A DNA stretch of 64,000 nt from Pyropia yezoensis (taxonomy: Eukaryota; Rhodophyta; Bangiophyceae; Bangiales; Bangiaceae), in the NCBI GenBank assembly GCA_009829735.1, contig CM020618.1, forward strand, positions 28,744,894-28,808,893. The letters are read 5' to 3'. A program made the position numbers and the translations under genes. Every line of letters begins with the position of its first letter. Position 1 is the stretch's first letter. Under the pieces are notes generated by a model that had not been told where the DNA came from, did no database searches, and saw only the letters and a program-made list of their open reading frames with translations. Positions 32,591 to 44,012 of this stretch are shown piece after piece.

Positions 32591-33447
32591 GAGTACGAGA
32601 AAAACGGCGCCGACACTCGTGCGTGACGCGGCTCAGGCCGGTGGCTGTGCTCTGACGGCCAGGCTCGGTCTAATATGAACTGGGGACTTGAGCGATTTCA
32701 AGTCCCATTTGAGGGGCCCACGCCGGCGCTGCACGTGGTGCTCGTGCTGCTCGTGTTGCTCGTGTTGTTCGTGTTGACGGGAATACCCCCACGCCCACCC
32801 CCCCACGCCCTCCCCTCACGATCCGTCCTACAGTAACGGGACTTGACAATCATTGAAGAAAGGACCGCTGTAATGTTAATTGATACAACTACCGTCGCCA
32901 CCACCAACTGCCACGTCCCGGGTGGCCGGTGCACGCATAATGGATATGTGGCGACCCGGCCGGGTGGGGATCCGGCCAGCCGGGTCCGTGAAAGACTTTG
33001 CCGTGGACGGCTCCCCGCATGCGCCCGCGAGCGGGGATTCCGCGCGGTGTGGCGATCCGCCCATCCCACCGTGCGCGCCTGTGGGGGTGGGATGGGCGGC
33101 TGGCCGCACGGGAGGCGGCCGCCGACGCTGCCGACGCCTCCGCCGCCGACGCGGCCGACGCTGTAGCCGCCGCGCCAGACGGTGAGCTGGGCGGCGGCGG
33201 CGGCGGCGGCGGAGGAAGGGGGGGGGGGGGGGGGTGGCGCCAGCCCCGGTGGCGTGTCGACGGGTGCCGGCGGGTGGGGGGTGTGCGTCGGCCCCCCACC
33301 CCCCCCCCCGGCGTGCCCTCCCCTGCCTCTCTCACACCTTGCCATCGTAATTCTCACCCGCCTCCCACGCGGCAACCAGCCCCTTGAACAGCTCCTTGCG
33401 GTCGGCGGGCAACGTCGCCCGCACCCCCCGCGCGTCGCCCCCACCCC
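32591..33447 (+). repeat. Element repeat block, copy D
   Basis: A fuller copy than C. It begins ACGAGAAAAACGGCGCCGAC like copy B, includes the GACTTGAGCGATTTCAAGTC hairpin-like stretch and the GCTCGTG series, then one core unit. From 32776 it matches copy C to its end. The left half matches B and the right half matches C, so it joins the two variants. It carries the same remnant of the helical-protein gene and the same captured fragment. Confidence 0.85.
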
Positions 33448-33730
33448 CCGCCCCCCCAACCCCCCCCCCCCCCCACGCCGAGCACCGCCTCGACCACCCC
33501 CACCAGCGCCGCCGTCACCCCCGCGTCGTTCGCCGCGGCCGTCGCCCCCGTCGCGCCCGCGGCGAGCGCCGCCTGGATGTGCGGGGCGGCGGCCTCCGCC
33601 GCCGTCCGCTCCCTGCCCCCGCCCTGCCTGCCTCCTCCGCGCCCCCCCCGCCCCCCCCCCCCATCTCTCTTGGGGGCTGTTTTTGCTTGCGCCACCCAAG
33701 AGCACCCCGCCAGCCCGAGACAGCAACGTC
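33332..33730 (-). pseudogene. Captured gene fragment at copy D, extended 5'
   Basis: The minus-strand frame RATLPADRKELFKGLVAAWE with AGENYDGKV stop (33334-33332) is preceded by a poly-G frame slip. Further upstream is HIQAALAAGATGATAAANDA then GVTAALVGVVEAVLGVG (about 33480-33580). The two parts look like one protein interrupted at the homopolymer. The source family is not recognised, and the fragment has no credible start. Confidence 0.4.
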
Positions 33731-34104
33731 CCACTCCCTGGGGAGGTCAGGGGCACGTGCCCCCCACCACAACCCGCAACGCCCCCCTTCCCACCCAATC
33801 CTCGTCGCCCCTTGTGTGGCAGACAGAGGAACGTGTGTGTGCGGCGGTGGTGTGGTGCGCGTGCGGGAGACGCTAGGGTACCTCCCCCGCCCACCCTCCC
33901 TCACCTCCATCATCCCCGGGATCGCCCTCCCAGCACGCCCCCCGCCCCTCCCCTGCCCCTCAACCCCCCCCCTCCACCCCCTCCCCCCCCTCCCCCCCCA
34001 CCCCCCCCCCGCCCGCCGCCGCCGCCACCGCCACCGCCCACCCATGCCGCCACAGCCCGGGCGGCGGCGGCCGCCCCCGCCGCCGCGGCCCGCCAGGCCG
34101 CCTA
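33731..34104. other. C-rich spacer
   Basis: Pyrimidine-rich sequence with multiple C runs (33958-34013). Nothing coding was recognised. Confidence 0.35.
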
Positions 34105-34200
34105 GCGAGACTTGACAATCAGGACTGCTGTAATGGTAATTGATACAACTACCGTCGCCACCACCGACTGCCACGTCCGTCGCCTCCACCAACTGCCACG
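34105..34200 (+). repeat. Element repeat block, copy E (truncated)
   Basis: GAGACTTGACAATC, then GGACTGCTGTAATGGTAATT with a deletion of part of the AT segment, then AATTGATACAACTACCG and CACCGACTGCCACGTCCGTC. It breaks off before the CATAATGGATA part. It is the plus-oriented copy closest to the ParB-dioxygenase-methyltransferase block and may mark its left side. Confidence 0.75.
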
Positions 34201-34329
34201 CCGTTGGGCGGGCGGAGTACGGGCGCGGCGGTCTTTTATGGAGGAAAGGGGTGGGTAGCGCCATCATCGCCAGTGTAGTTTTCCGTCGGCGGCACGGGCG
34301 TCGCCGGTGGCTGCGCCATCCCCCGAGCC

Positions 34330-35064
34330 CACCCCTCGCGGCCATCCACCTTCCTGTTTCTCCTCCCCTCCCGACGGGTGGGGACACCCAAAAGCCCACG
34401 TTCAGCTCAAACTCCTTTGCCATGACGTATTCAGAGACCCCCCCCCGGCAGCGACGCGCTTCCTTCCGCCGCTCTCATCCCAGCGGAAGCCCAGGCAATC
34501 GCAGGCCGCAGCCCCCCCCCCCCCCCCCCCCGGGCAGCCCACACGAGCAGCCGCCACAGCCGGCACAGCCACCTGAAAAAGTCATCTGCCGCTCCTCAGC
34601 AGCCGCCGCCACCCACGCGCCCCCACCGCGCACAAACGCCACCAGCCCGCTATCGGCTGCCACAGAAGGATGCACATAGTCAGCGACCACGATGGTGTCC
34701 CCTAGGTCCCCGCTTTCGCTGCCATGGTCGCCCGCGCCAGGAAGCCTCACGGGAAGCCCCCTGGGGAGGCGGTCCAGAACCCCCCCGGGAAGCCGACAGG
34801 AAACCCTGTCGGGAGTCCAGGGGCGAGTCCGGCAGGGAAGCCACTGGGAGAGCCCGCCGGCGACCCCGGGGGGAGCTCTCCCCGCATAGCCTCAATCGCC
34901 GCCGCCATCCCCATCCGAGGGTCGGCGCGCCACGCGGCCAGCGCAGCCCGTGCCGCCGCAGCTGCAGCGGGAGTAGCACTACGTGACGCAGCTGTGGCGG
35001 TTGCCGCCGCTGCTGCAGCCGCCGCCAGCGTTGTGGACGTTGACAGCGACGGCATGGGCGGCAA
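34330..35064 (-). pseudogene. Possible broken gene (three frame-shifted pieces)
   Basis: Three minus-strand pieces of non-random composition follow one another in different frames. Upstream is ARAALAAWRADPRMGMAAA followed by a GFPAG-type repeat (to 34747). Next is DTIVVADYVHPSVAADSG with LVAFVRGGGAWVAAAAEERQ (about 34590-34690). Last is SEYVMAKEFELNVGFWVSPP (about 34380-34440). They could be exons or frameshifted parts of one gene next to repeat copy E. No family is recognised. Confidence 0.25.
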
Positions 35065-35952
35065 GGGGGGGCAGCTGTGGCATTGGGGGAAAGGGCAGCG
35101 GCAGCTGAGGCGTGGGCGGGAAGGGCGGCAGCGCTAGGCAGGCGACCAGGCCCCGGGCATCGCAGCTGCATCCGGGCGCCGCAGCCGGCGAGGGCCAGCG
35201 CAGCGGGTCTCACACCATGTCCCTAACAGACGGCCGATTTGACTGGCAACGCGGCTTGCGCGGCCCGTTGCACGTACGACTGTCAACACCAAATGGCCCG
35301 TCGGCGAAACTGGTACATATTCGCTTGTCAAATGATTCACGAGGACCGTCACGACAAAGGCGTTGCTCAAAAAGTGCATTAAATTGAACCGACGGTGCAC
35401 GCGTTGGACGGGCCGCACCGTCCTGGTGGGAAACCATTCTTTCCATTTTGTATATCCAACTGGCGCGTGCCTGCGGATTCCACACACACACACAGGCAGC
35501 GCACGTGCCCCGCTTGCTGTCACCGGCGCCGGCAGCAAAAAACGCACGAACCCGAGGGCTTCTGACGTGGCAGACCCCGCCCGCCCCCCTCCCGCCCCCC
35601 CCCCCCTTCCTGTGCGTGTGCGCCGAGGCACGCGGCTCCTCGTCCTCGCCCCGCTCCCCTCTTCCGGGGGGTGCCTCCTGCCACCATCGGCGTGACGTCC
35701 CGCCCCCCCCCCCCCCCCCCCCTGCTCTAATTCTCGTGTCTGGGCCGCGGTCGTGTCGCGGGATCGAGACGCGACCCATTTCACTGCCACCGGCCCAATC
35801 TCCCCTGGTCACACACCCTCCCCGCCCCCTCTCCCTTTCGCGCACCGCCCTCCCCACCCCCCCCGCACCCATCTGTCGACCCCCCGACGCCGCCTCCCGT
35901 GTTGCCTTTCTTTTTCAACCTTCTTTGCTTCCGCCCCCGAGGAAGAACAACC

Positions 35953-35984
<32 letters not shown>

Positions 35985-36071
35985 CCAACGACGCCGGCCT
36001 CCGTCACCCCCCGCGCGGCACGGACGACCGAGTGCCCTTGTTATACGCTGGGCTCTGCGCCGGGGTCAGGT
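35065..36071. other. Upstream region of the ParB-like gene
   Basis: Mixed sequence, AT-richer between 35220 and 35500, then C-rich with homopolymers at 35701-35721 and 35954-35983. Minus-strand frames at 35134-35872 have no recognised domain. The promoter of the ParB-like gene probably lies here. Confidence 0.35.
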
Positions 36072-36637
36072 ATGGAGTGTTCTGACCCCCCGCCATCCCC
36101 TCCGCCTTCCGTTGGGGCGGCCAGTCCGCCCCTCGCGGACGACATGGACGTCGAGGACAACGGCCGGGAGGCCACGCCGTCGCTGAGCTACGACGACGCT
36201 CTGCTGGACTTTGGCGACCTTGACGGTCGTGACGACTCGACTTCGGTACCGGTACCGCCGTTGACGCAGCCGCAGCCCGGTGGGGTGGACGAGCCGGGGC
36301 CGGACGGGATCAGCAGCTCCTGTTTTGGCGGCGACGACGGAGCCGGTACCGTCCAAGGTGACGAACGTCCGGGGACTCCCCCGGATGATCGTCCGCCACC
36401 GTGACGGATCACGGACGGGCCCGACGCCGCGCCCGCCGACGGCCCTATATCCCCGTTTTGCACGGTTCAAGAGTCGGTGTCCCTTCGAGACATTGACATG
36501 CTTGGAGAGGGTGTGCGCGCGTCACGGGCCTTCGTCATCGGCTTGTACTACGAACAGTTTAAGCAGACGGGCTACTGCTGGGTAACAGGCTCCCTACGCG
36601 TGTGCGAACAAGGCGGGGATGACTTTGATAAGGACCC

Positions 36638-36706
<69 letters not shown>

Positions 36707-39700
36707 CGGCGGCGACGGCGGTCAACGCCGAAAACGGTACTGGCTCATTGATGGTTACCACCGGTTTACTGCCTTGATGCGTCACCTGAACGAGCGTCAC
36801 CCACTCTCGCGAGCGTCGGAGCTCTTTGCTGTCGTATCCCGTCGTGACGGGCGGCCACTGTCCAGGACGGACATTATCGTCCTGGGCGGCGCCGCCAACT
36901 TTGTCACGGTGCGCACAGAGCCGATGAGTGCGCGTGACCAGCTCACCTGGGCCATTGAGTGGGTGACGGCGCCCAACGACGCCACACTGGCCAGCGCGTA
37001 CCACTGCATCACACCCGGCATGCCGCCAGCGGACCTGGCGAAGGCTGTTGGCTTGCTCATCAAGGAAGCACGCTCGCATGGGGCGGTGCCCCGTAGCATC
37101 ACAACACAAAAGGAGTTGGGAGACGAGTCCCTGCGTAAGCTGCTCAGCTTGGGTGCCGCTGCCGTGACAGAGCGCGGGACCATCGAGCACATTGTCACCA
37201 AGCTGCAGGAGGAAGCCGCCGCCAAGGACAGGAACGGAGCCGCCGGGGGTGCTGCTGCGGCTCGCTCTCGTGAGCCCCGCGGTGTGCGTCGTCGTGCCGC
37301 GCGTGTCGCCGGCGGCCCTGTCAGTGGCGGGGACGACAACGACGACGATGAAGACGACGACGACTGTTACGATTCCGACGATCACGATGGCGTCGACGGC
37401 GTCGATGGCGGTTCACGTGACTGTGGCAAGGGACCCGCCCGTGATGGCCGAGGCAAGCTACTGCGCCAGTGCGCGAACAGGACGCTCGCGTTTGGGGCAC
37501 TTGGGTCCATCCCGTTCCTCCATCTTCCCGGAGTGCCGCCAGCTGAGAGGAACTCTGCCCGTGTGCTGATGGTCGATACGTCTTGGGCGTGGTCCGCGGG
37601 GTTCACAGCAGACGGCCACATGAACCGTCTGACTCGGGGCGCGGACAGCCCGTTTTACTGGTGCGTACTGTTTTTCATCATACACGTCATCAACACGGTC
37701 ACCGCTGAGCGCTTGTATCGGATCACCCGTGGTGGATTGGAGCAGCATCAGCAGCACGAGCCACACACCACGGGGGAGGGGGAGGAGGGGGATGGGCGCG
37801 TGCAGCCTGCGACGGTCGCCAAGGTGCAGACGACCTCGGCGACGGCGGAGGCAAAGTCGTTTCCTGCACGCCACGCACAACTCGCCCTCGACGACAAGGC
37901 GGCGTCGGCGTTGCAAGTGCTGCAGCAGCGCCGGCCGGGCCGCTCGCGGACGCTTCGGCACGAGTTGATCGGCGTTTTCGTACGCCACTACTCGTGCGAA
38001 GAAATGATGGCCACGGTGGAGAGAGTAAATAAGGTCACTGGCCAGCGCAAGACTGTCATACAACACGGAGGCGGGAAGGATGGTGCCCAAGTTCGTCATC
38101 GGCCGTTTATGACTGTCCACTTTGCTGCGTGGGCCAAGGACTTTGACGCGTTTGTCAAGACAGAGCCGCCGCCACCACCACCGCCGCCGCCGACGAGCAC
38201 CATTGCAGAGGACATTGTGGGGACCGCTGCCGCTGCGGCCGCTGCCACAGCAACTGCAGGCAAGGTGCGGCCGGTACAGCAGCAGCAGCCCCAGGTCACT
38301 GTCATTCCCGCTGTGAATTCTGACGTGGGCGGCAACAAGAGCGCCGCCAATGACACCCAGCGGTACGACGGAGACGCCAGAGATCGTGACGAGGCGGACT
38401 GTGGCGGTGGTGGACACGACAAGAGTCACGGCTCCGGCGACGCCGCGGCCTCGCGGTCGGACTGTTTTGAGACGCCCGTGGAGACGGTGCGGCGGCCGCT
38501 CGTTCCCCCCGTCTTGACGCAGGTAGACGACCGGTCGCGGTCATCACCGTCCTCACCGCCGCCGGCCCAGTCGCCGACACGGGCTCTGTCGGCCAAACCG
38601 CCGGAGGCACCTGCAAATCCCGAGGATGCGCGCGCAGCACCAGCAGCAGCACCGGCAGCAGCACCGGCAGCAGCACCTGCAGCAGCACCGGCAGCAGTAC
38701 CGACAACCGTACCGGAGGCAACAACAGCAACAGCATCATCGCGTGCAGCCGAGGCAAAAGCCAGAGGAACAGCTGCGAGCGCCTTGGCGGGTACTGCGGC
38801 TGCGGCTTCGGCTGCTGCCGCCGATTCCGGTGCCAGTGCCAGTACAGGTGCCCGATCTGTTCCGGCGAGTGAGGGTGCTGGTTCTGATGCAGGTGTGCGT
38901 GCAGCAGCAGCAGCAGCAGCAGCAACAGTAGCAGCACCCGAACCAGCACCTGCAGCACCCGAACCAGCACCTGCAGCACCAACACCAGCAGCACCAGAAC
39001 CAACACCGGCAGAGCCTGCACCAGCAGCACCCGCACCAGCAGCACCCGCACCAGCAGCACCTGCACCAGCAGCACCCGCACCAGCAGCACCCGCACCAGC
39101 AGCACCCGCACCAGCAGCACCCGCACCAGCAGCACCCGCACCAGCAGCGCCGGCAGCGCCGGCAGCAGCCGTCGCAGACGTCACGGATACAGCAGCGAGC
39201 GCTTTGGCGGCTGCTGCGGCTGCGGCTGAGGCTGCCGGTGCCGGTCCCCGTGCAGGTGCTCGTGCCGCTGCCGCTGCCGCCGCCGCCGCCGCTGCCGCTG
39301 CCGCTGCCGCTGCCGCTGCCGCTGCTGCGGGTAATAATGGTGGGCCGGCGGATGGCTCGACGACGGCCACCCCATTTCGGAGGCGCCACGCCCGCAGCGC
39401 CGCCAATCGGGCGACGCGACAAGCGTCCGTGGCGGGGGCGGCACACGGCGGCGGTGGTGGGTCCAGACCACTGACCAAGAAGAAAGCGCGCTCCAACCGT
39501 GCGCGCCGTCCGCAGGCCAAGGCGACCGCCAACGCGGCCGACAAGAGCGACGGGGAGTCCAAGCGCACGCCGCGCGGATCCAGCAAGGCCACGCGTGGCG
39601 CGGGCAAGAACCAAGTGGGTGAAAGCCCCGAAGAAGCAGGGCGTGCTCCCTCGGGCGGCGGTGGGGTAGACCCTTCGACGCGGCCGTACACCGATACGGT

Positions 39701-39722
39701 GCCGCCAGTGGCGGCCTCCTGA
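36072..39722 (+). CDS. ParB/Srx-motif protein of the DNA-modification cassette
   Basis: The gene starts at the ATG at 36072 (MECSDPPPS), which matches the start of the 25.9-kb paralogue (MDRSD). One in-frame TGA at 36402-36404 interrupts it. The open frame resumes at once and runs to the TGA at 39720. A 114-nt interval (36358-36471, GT...AG) would remove the stop without shifting the frame. The core at 36550-37230 contains QTGYCWVTGSLRV, a poly-Gly insert, then YWLIDGYHRFTALM. The last is the DGxHR-type motif of ParB/sulfiredoxin-like nucleases and NTPases. The helical sequences SARDQLTWAIEWVTAPNDAT and ITTQKELGDESLRKLLSLGA follow. A second conserved-looking region (37500-38150) contains VLMVDTSWAWSAGF and FYWCVLFFIIHVINTVTAER. 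The tail is Ala/Pro repeats (APAAP pentads, about 38990-39170), poly-Ala and a basic end with nuclear-signal character. In bacteria and phages such domains often accompany DNA methyltransferases. Binding or cutting of DNA is inferred only. Confidence 0.7.
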
Positions 39723-39779
39723 GCACTCGACGCTACTGCGAGGCGGGCGGCGCTTGGTTGCCCTCTACCACCGCCACGC

Positions 39780-42164
39780 TTGGCGGTGGCCGCTACTGGC
39801 GCCGCTGCTGCTGACGAGGAGGAGCAGGAGGACGCGCGCGTGGCGCCACCGCCGGCGCCGCGGGGAGAGGTACTGCCTCCATTTGCGGCGCCGCTGCCGC
39901 TGGAGCACCAGGCGCGGGACTTTCTGGAGCTGGGCGTCTGGCACGACGCGGACGCCCGGGCGAAGGCGTACATGGTCAACGCGGGCGCACGGGTTGCGCT
40001 GGGCGCCAAGGCCGACACAAACGTCATGTCGTCGGGCTGGCCCGAGGAATTCTTGTCCATTTTGGAGACGACGGCCGCGTCAGTGCTTGCGACCGAGCTC
40101 TTTGAGCGCGGCTGGGCGATTCTCCAGGGCGCCACCGCCGTAGGTATGCCTGTCATGCACATGGCCGACGACGACGGCGGGGGCGGCGGTGGGGGTGGCG
40201 GCGGTATCCATGCGGCGGCGGGGCAGCCCTCGCGGCTGCAAGCCCGCCCTTGGGCGGAGTCGGGCACGGGGACGGCGGGACGGGTGTTGAGCGTTGTGGA
40301 CGCGACGCTGCACGAGCTCATGCGCAGGTTTCCTGGGGAGGCAGAGCTGGCGAGACGGGCCAAGCAGGGGCAGCGGCGGGGTGCCAGTGCAAGGCGCAGT
40401 CGGAAGGGCGACACTGGTCGCGTCGCTGCTGGGGGTCGCGGTACTGTTGCGGGTGATACACCCCCCGGTGCAGACGACGGGGGGCTGCACGTGGATGACC
40501 TGTGGTCGCCCATCATCAACACCAACATTGATTCGCTGGACCGCAAGTTCACGAGTCAAGGGCAAGGCCGGCTAACCGTAGGGGTGGACGCGCTTTGCAG
40601 CTCAGACGACAACGAGCGTCACAGCCTGTACCTGTGCAAGTTGGCGGCTGATGTGGGTATGGTGGCCCTGGCGTACAAGGTCCTTCGCGGCCTTCAGAGG
40701 GTTGAAGCGGCACGCCGCGAGCACTCGCAGCTGCCCTACGCCCAGCCCGGTCGGAACCTGATTCCCGCCACGCCCACGCGGCCCGTCCCCGGGCCTACCG
40801 AGCAGCACTTTGTCGGCAGCCGAGACGACGCACTGCCACCGCTTCGCGTTCGTGCTCCTCGGACGGGCTCGAGGGTGCTGCTGACGACTGCCGGCGCAGT
40901 GCCACAGGTCCCGCACGTGGACTTGCCCGTTTGGTCGTCCGCCGAGTGTCGACAGCGTCGCCGCGGTGGCGGCGGCGGTGGTGGGCCGGGCGGGAGCGAG
41001 TGTCGCAAGGGCTCCTCCTCGCACGGGGCGCTTGGTGCCAGCGGCACTATGGACGATGATGGCAAATACGCCGATGACGACGAGGACACTGGCATTGACG
41101 TGCAGGTGGTCTCTGATCCTGTGTACGAGATGCCTCTGACGAGAAGTTTTTTTGCTCTTGCGTCTGGGGCAGACGCGTGTTCTTTGCGCGTCTGGCCGGG
41201 AAGCGTGCTGGCCTTGCAGCGGGAAGCCGACGACCCCACCTTACGCGACCAATTGGTAATGCCCATGACGTTGGTCGTGCCGCGCAACTCTTTCATCATT
41301 GTTCGCAGTGAACTTGTGCACGGCGGCACAGGCGCCAAGGATGACGTGTGGCGAGCGCACAAGGCCCTCGCGGAAGTGAGTTACCCGCGCAGCATCCGCC
41401 TCCACATGTACCTGCAGCACGAGGACGACCCGCTGTACGATGCAGTGTTTCTGCCTCTACGTGCAGGCGTGTTTCTATCCCCCGATGACGTGGCAGCCCG
41501 CCGCCGTCTCCGTGAGCGCGGCCGGTGCACCGACTGCGGCCAGCGTGTCCCCGAAAAGAAGGGTGGCGACGGTGACGGCGACGGTGACGGCGACAGCGGC
41601 AGCGACGTTGGCAGCGACAGCGGCAGTGACGGCGGCAGTGGCGTCAGCAGCGACAGCGACAGCGGCAGCGACAGCGGCAGCGACAGCGGCAGTGGCGTCG
41701 GCAGCGACGTCGGCAGCGACGTCGGCAGGGACAGCGGCAGTGGCATCGGCAGCGACGTCGACAGCAACAGGGGCGGCGGCAGCGGCAGCCGCAGCGGCGG
41801 CGGCAGCGGCAGCCGCAGCGGCAGCGGCAGCGGCAGCGACAGCGACAGCAACAGGGGCGGCGGCAGGGGCAGTCGCAGTGACGGCGGCAGTGGCGTCAGC
41901 AGCGACAGCGACAGCGGCAGCGGCAGCGGCAGCGACAGCGGCAGCGGCAGCGGCAGCGACAGCGACGGCGACAGTGACGGCGACAGTGACGGCGACAGCG
42001 GCAGCGACTACGGCAGCAACAGTGACAGCGTAAGCGAGTACGTCCTCGGCGCCGCTGACGGAACAGGCGGGCGTGTCGGCGACAGGAGTCCTGGCGCCCA
42101 ACGTGTTACTTCAGCTGTTGGTCGTGCCAGGGGCAAGGGGCGAACAGCAGCGCCGCCGCAATAA
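39780..42164 (+). CDS. 2-oxoglutarate/Fe(II) dioxygenase-like protein with Ser-Asp-Gly tail
   Basis: The frame is open from 39723, directly after the stop of the ParB-like frame and in the same phase. No ATG occurs before 39972, although [20 protein letters not shown] already looks coding. It may therefore be the 3' part of one gene joined by splicing or readthrough. The double-stranded beta-helix signature is VPHVDLPVW (H at 40914, D at 40920, the HxD iron ligands). After about 135 residues comes [15 protein letters not shown] (second His at 41319), then SIRLHMYLQ (Arg at 41397, a candidate 2-oxoglutarate ligand). The strand motif PGSVLALQ precedes these. [10 protein letters not shown] is a small Cys pair. 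Positions 41570-42035 encode a long Ser/Asp/Gly repeat. Such enzymes hydroxylate or demethylate proteins, RNA or DNA bases, and TET/JBP-like members travel with transposons in fungi. The substrate is unknown here. Next to a methyltransferase, DNA base oxidation is a reasonable guess. Confidence 0.6.
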   Translation: MAVAATGAAAADEEEQEDARVAPPPAPRGEVLPPFAAPLPLEHQARDFLELGVWHDADARAKAYMVNAGARVALGAKADTNVMSSGWPEEFLSILETTAASVLATELFERGWAILQGATAVGMPVMHMADDDGGGGGGGGGGIHAAAGQPSRLQARPWAESGTGTAGRVLSVVDATLHELMRRFPGEAELARRAKQGQRRGASARRSRKGDTGRVAAGGRGTVAGDTPPGADDGGLHVDDLWSPIINTNIDSLDRKFTSQGQGRLTVGVDALCSSDDNERHSLYLCKLAADVGMVALAYKVLRGLQRVEAARREHSQLPYAQPGRNLIPATPTRPVPGPTEQHFVGSRDDALPPLRVRAPRTGSRVLLTTAGAVPQVPHVDLPVWSSAECRQRRRGGGGGGGPGGSECRKGSSSHGALGASGTMDDDGKYADDDEDTGIDVQVVSDPVYEMPLTRSFFALASGADACSLRVWPGSVLALQREADDPTLRDQLVMPMTLVVPRNSFIIVRSELVHGGTGAKDDVWRAHKALAEVSYPRSIRLHMYLQHEDDPLYDAVFLPLRAGVFLSPDDVAARRRLRERGRCTDCGQRVPEKKGGDGDGDGDGDSGSDVGSDSGSDGGSGVSSDSDSGSDSGSDSGSGVGSDVGSDVGRDSGSGIGSDVDSNRGGGSGSRSGGGSGSRSGSGSGSDSDSNRGGGRGSRSDGGSGVSSDSDSGSGSGSDSGSGSGSDSDGDSDGDSDGDSGSDYGSNSDSVSEYVLGAADGTGGRVGDRSPGAQRVTSAVGRARGKGRTAAPPQ

Positions 42165-42639
42165 TCCCGCGCCGTCAGCGGCGGCGGTGGCCGCGGCGGC
42201 GGCGGCGGCGGCGGTAGAGCCAGAGACAGCAGCCAGCCGGCCGTCGAGGTGCCGTCGAGTGTAGCACGGCGGCGGACCCCACGGCCCGGGCCCGAGGCCC
42301 GCGCACTGGAAAGCTCAACGACACCCCGGCGAGCAGCAACGTCCACGTCTGTGACCGGGACGACGCCGGCAACGGGGCCACCGCAGCGTCCCGGACTCCC
42401 TGGACGACGGCCTTCGCCGGCATCCGCCCTCACCCCTTCAACGAGAACACCTTCGCGATCACCACAAAGCCGACGGGGTGCCACAAAGCCACCGAGTCGT
42501 GCCCCGCCGCTGGACGCCGCCGCACTCTCTGCGAGCCTTGCCGCCAGAATTGCCGCCGACCGTGACAGAGTTGGGCGTCGCCCCCCTCCTCTTGCTCAGA
42601 GGCACCCGCCTGGTAGTGGCGGAGGTCCCAGTGGCAGCC

Positions 42640-42689
<50 letters not shown>

Positions 42690-43121
42690 GGCGGCCGCGG
42701 TGGTAGCTCCCGCTCCGATGGTGGTGGCACCGGCCCGGCGACTAGAGTCGCTCGTCTGGCGTCTGGAGGTGTCAGTCACGGTAGCGTGCGCGCCAGTGCC
42801 GGTCGTGGCCGCGGCGGTGGAGGCAGCGGTGCGAGTAGCCTGGCCGGTCGCCCTGGGCATGGTGCCCGATTGCGACCCGGCGTCCGGGGGGACGGCCTCG
42901 ACAAAGGGGAAGGCCGGAGCGCGAGTGCTGGTGGCGACAGTGCCCGAGGAGGTGGTGGTCGCCGCACCGAGGATGGTGGTCGTCGACTCGGTGGTGGTAG
43001 TGGCGGAAGGAAGCGCCCACGTGAGGACGATGAGACGGACGGGGACACGGGGCGGCCTCTGTCACGGACCGGCTCCGGCCGGCCGGGGGATGGAGGTCCT
43101 TCCAAGAGGCGCCCGATTTGA
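42165..43121 (+). CDS. Ser/Arg/Gly-rich frame continuing after a TAA stop
   Basis: After the TAA at 42162-42164 the same phase stays open to 43121 and ends in a basic segment (RKRPREDDETDGD...SKRRPI) typical of a nuclear-signal-bearing C terminus. The first in-phase start codon is a GTG near 42249. It is Pro/Ser/Arg-rich, then poly-Gly. It could be the true C terminus of the dioxygenase protein with the TAA being a disabling mutation or intronic, or a separate gene, or noncoding. A second frame over 42478-43173 is hydrophobic Ala/Val-rich and looks like a shadow. Confidence 0.35.
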
Positions 43122-43671
43122 AAAAGGCGTCCGCATGGGCCTCAGGCGGTCGCGCAGGGAGTGTGTCTGTTGACATGCGGGATGCCAGGGGAAGCTAGTT
43201 TGTGTGGCAGTGGTGGTCGTGGGGAGTGGTGCTGTTTTCTGTTTTGCATTTGTTTGTTTCCTGTGTTTGAACGACGGTGCGGGGGGATGACGGGGGGGTG
43301 TGTGGGTGGCAGGGTCGCCGAGGGCGCAAACCTGGGAACATCACATAGCTGCTCTGTACGTACTCGTCGGTTTCAATTCCCATTCAGTACACATATGGAT
43401 ATCTTTCTTGATACAGTGACGCCGCACAGGATAGATATCGATTGACAAGTGCATTCCGTTTTGAATGTATGAACTTGCGGCTACACAGAAGCGCGCCAAA
43501 TGTCGGTCGACCCCGACACTCTGTCCGTGGGTGGCTGCGGTGCACACGACCCACCGCACTGCGACGCGGAACCGGTGCGCACGACCCACCGCACTGCGAC
43601 GCGGAACTTGCCGCGATCGTTTGCGGAGCTTCACCCGCGCCGTGGCTCCGAGTGCAAGCCCGGCTGCCCGC
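43122..43671. repeat. Spacer with 35-bp tandem repeat upstream of the methyltransferase gene
   Basis: 43160-43450 is AT-richer than its neighbours and may be the promoter. At about 43537-43606 a unit containing CACGACCCACCGCACTGCGA is present twice in tandem (start offset about 34-36 nt). The frame of the methyltransferase gene is open through this repeat, but I place the start at 43672 because the sequence upstream is repetitive. Confidence 0.5.
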
Positions 43672-43981
43672 ATGGCCGACCTTTTGCCACCCTCGTGGCT
43701 CGTCCTCAGCGTCACGCGCATCGTCACCGCTTGCGCTGAGGCCGTGGTGGACGCCGCCGGTGATGGGGCGGACGCCCCCGCCGCTGACGCCGCCGCCATT
43801 GCAATTGGCGGCGCCACCGCCACCGGGACCGAACGCGGTGCCGGCGACAAGAGGTCTGGGCCTGTGGAGGGTCGTGGCAACCAGCCCGCTACCGCGGCGA
43901 GGCGCCCGACAAAGCGGCGCGCCGGGGCGCCAAACGCTGTCCGAGACGATGAGCGGCGCGGGACAACCGGCGGCGGCGTCG

Positions 43982-44012
<31 letters not shown>

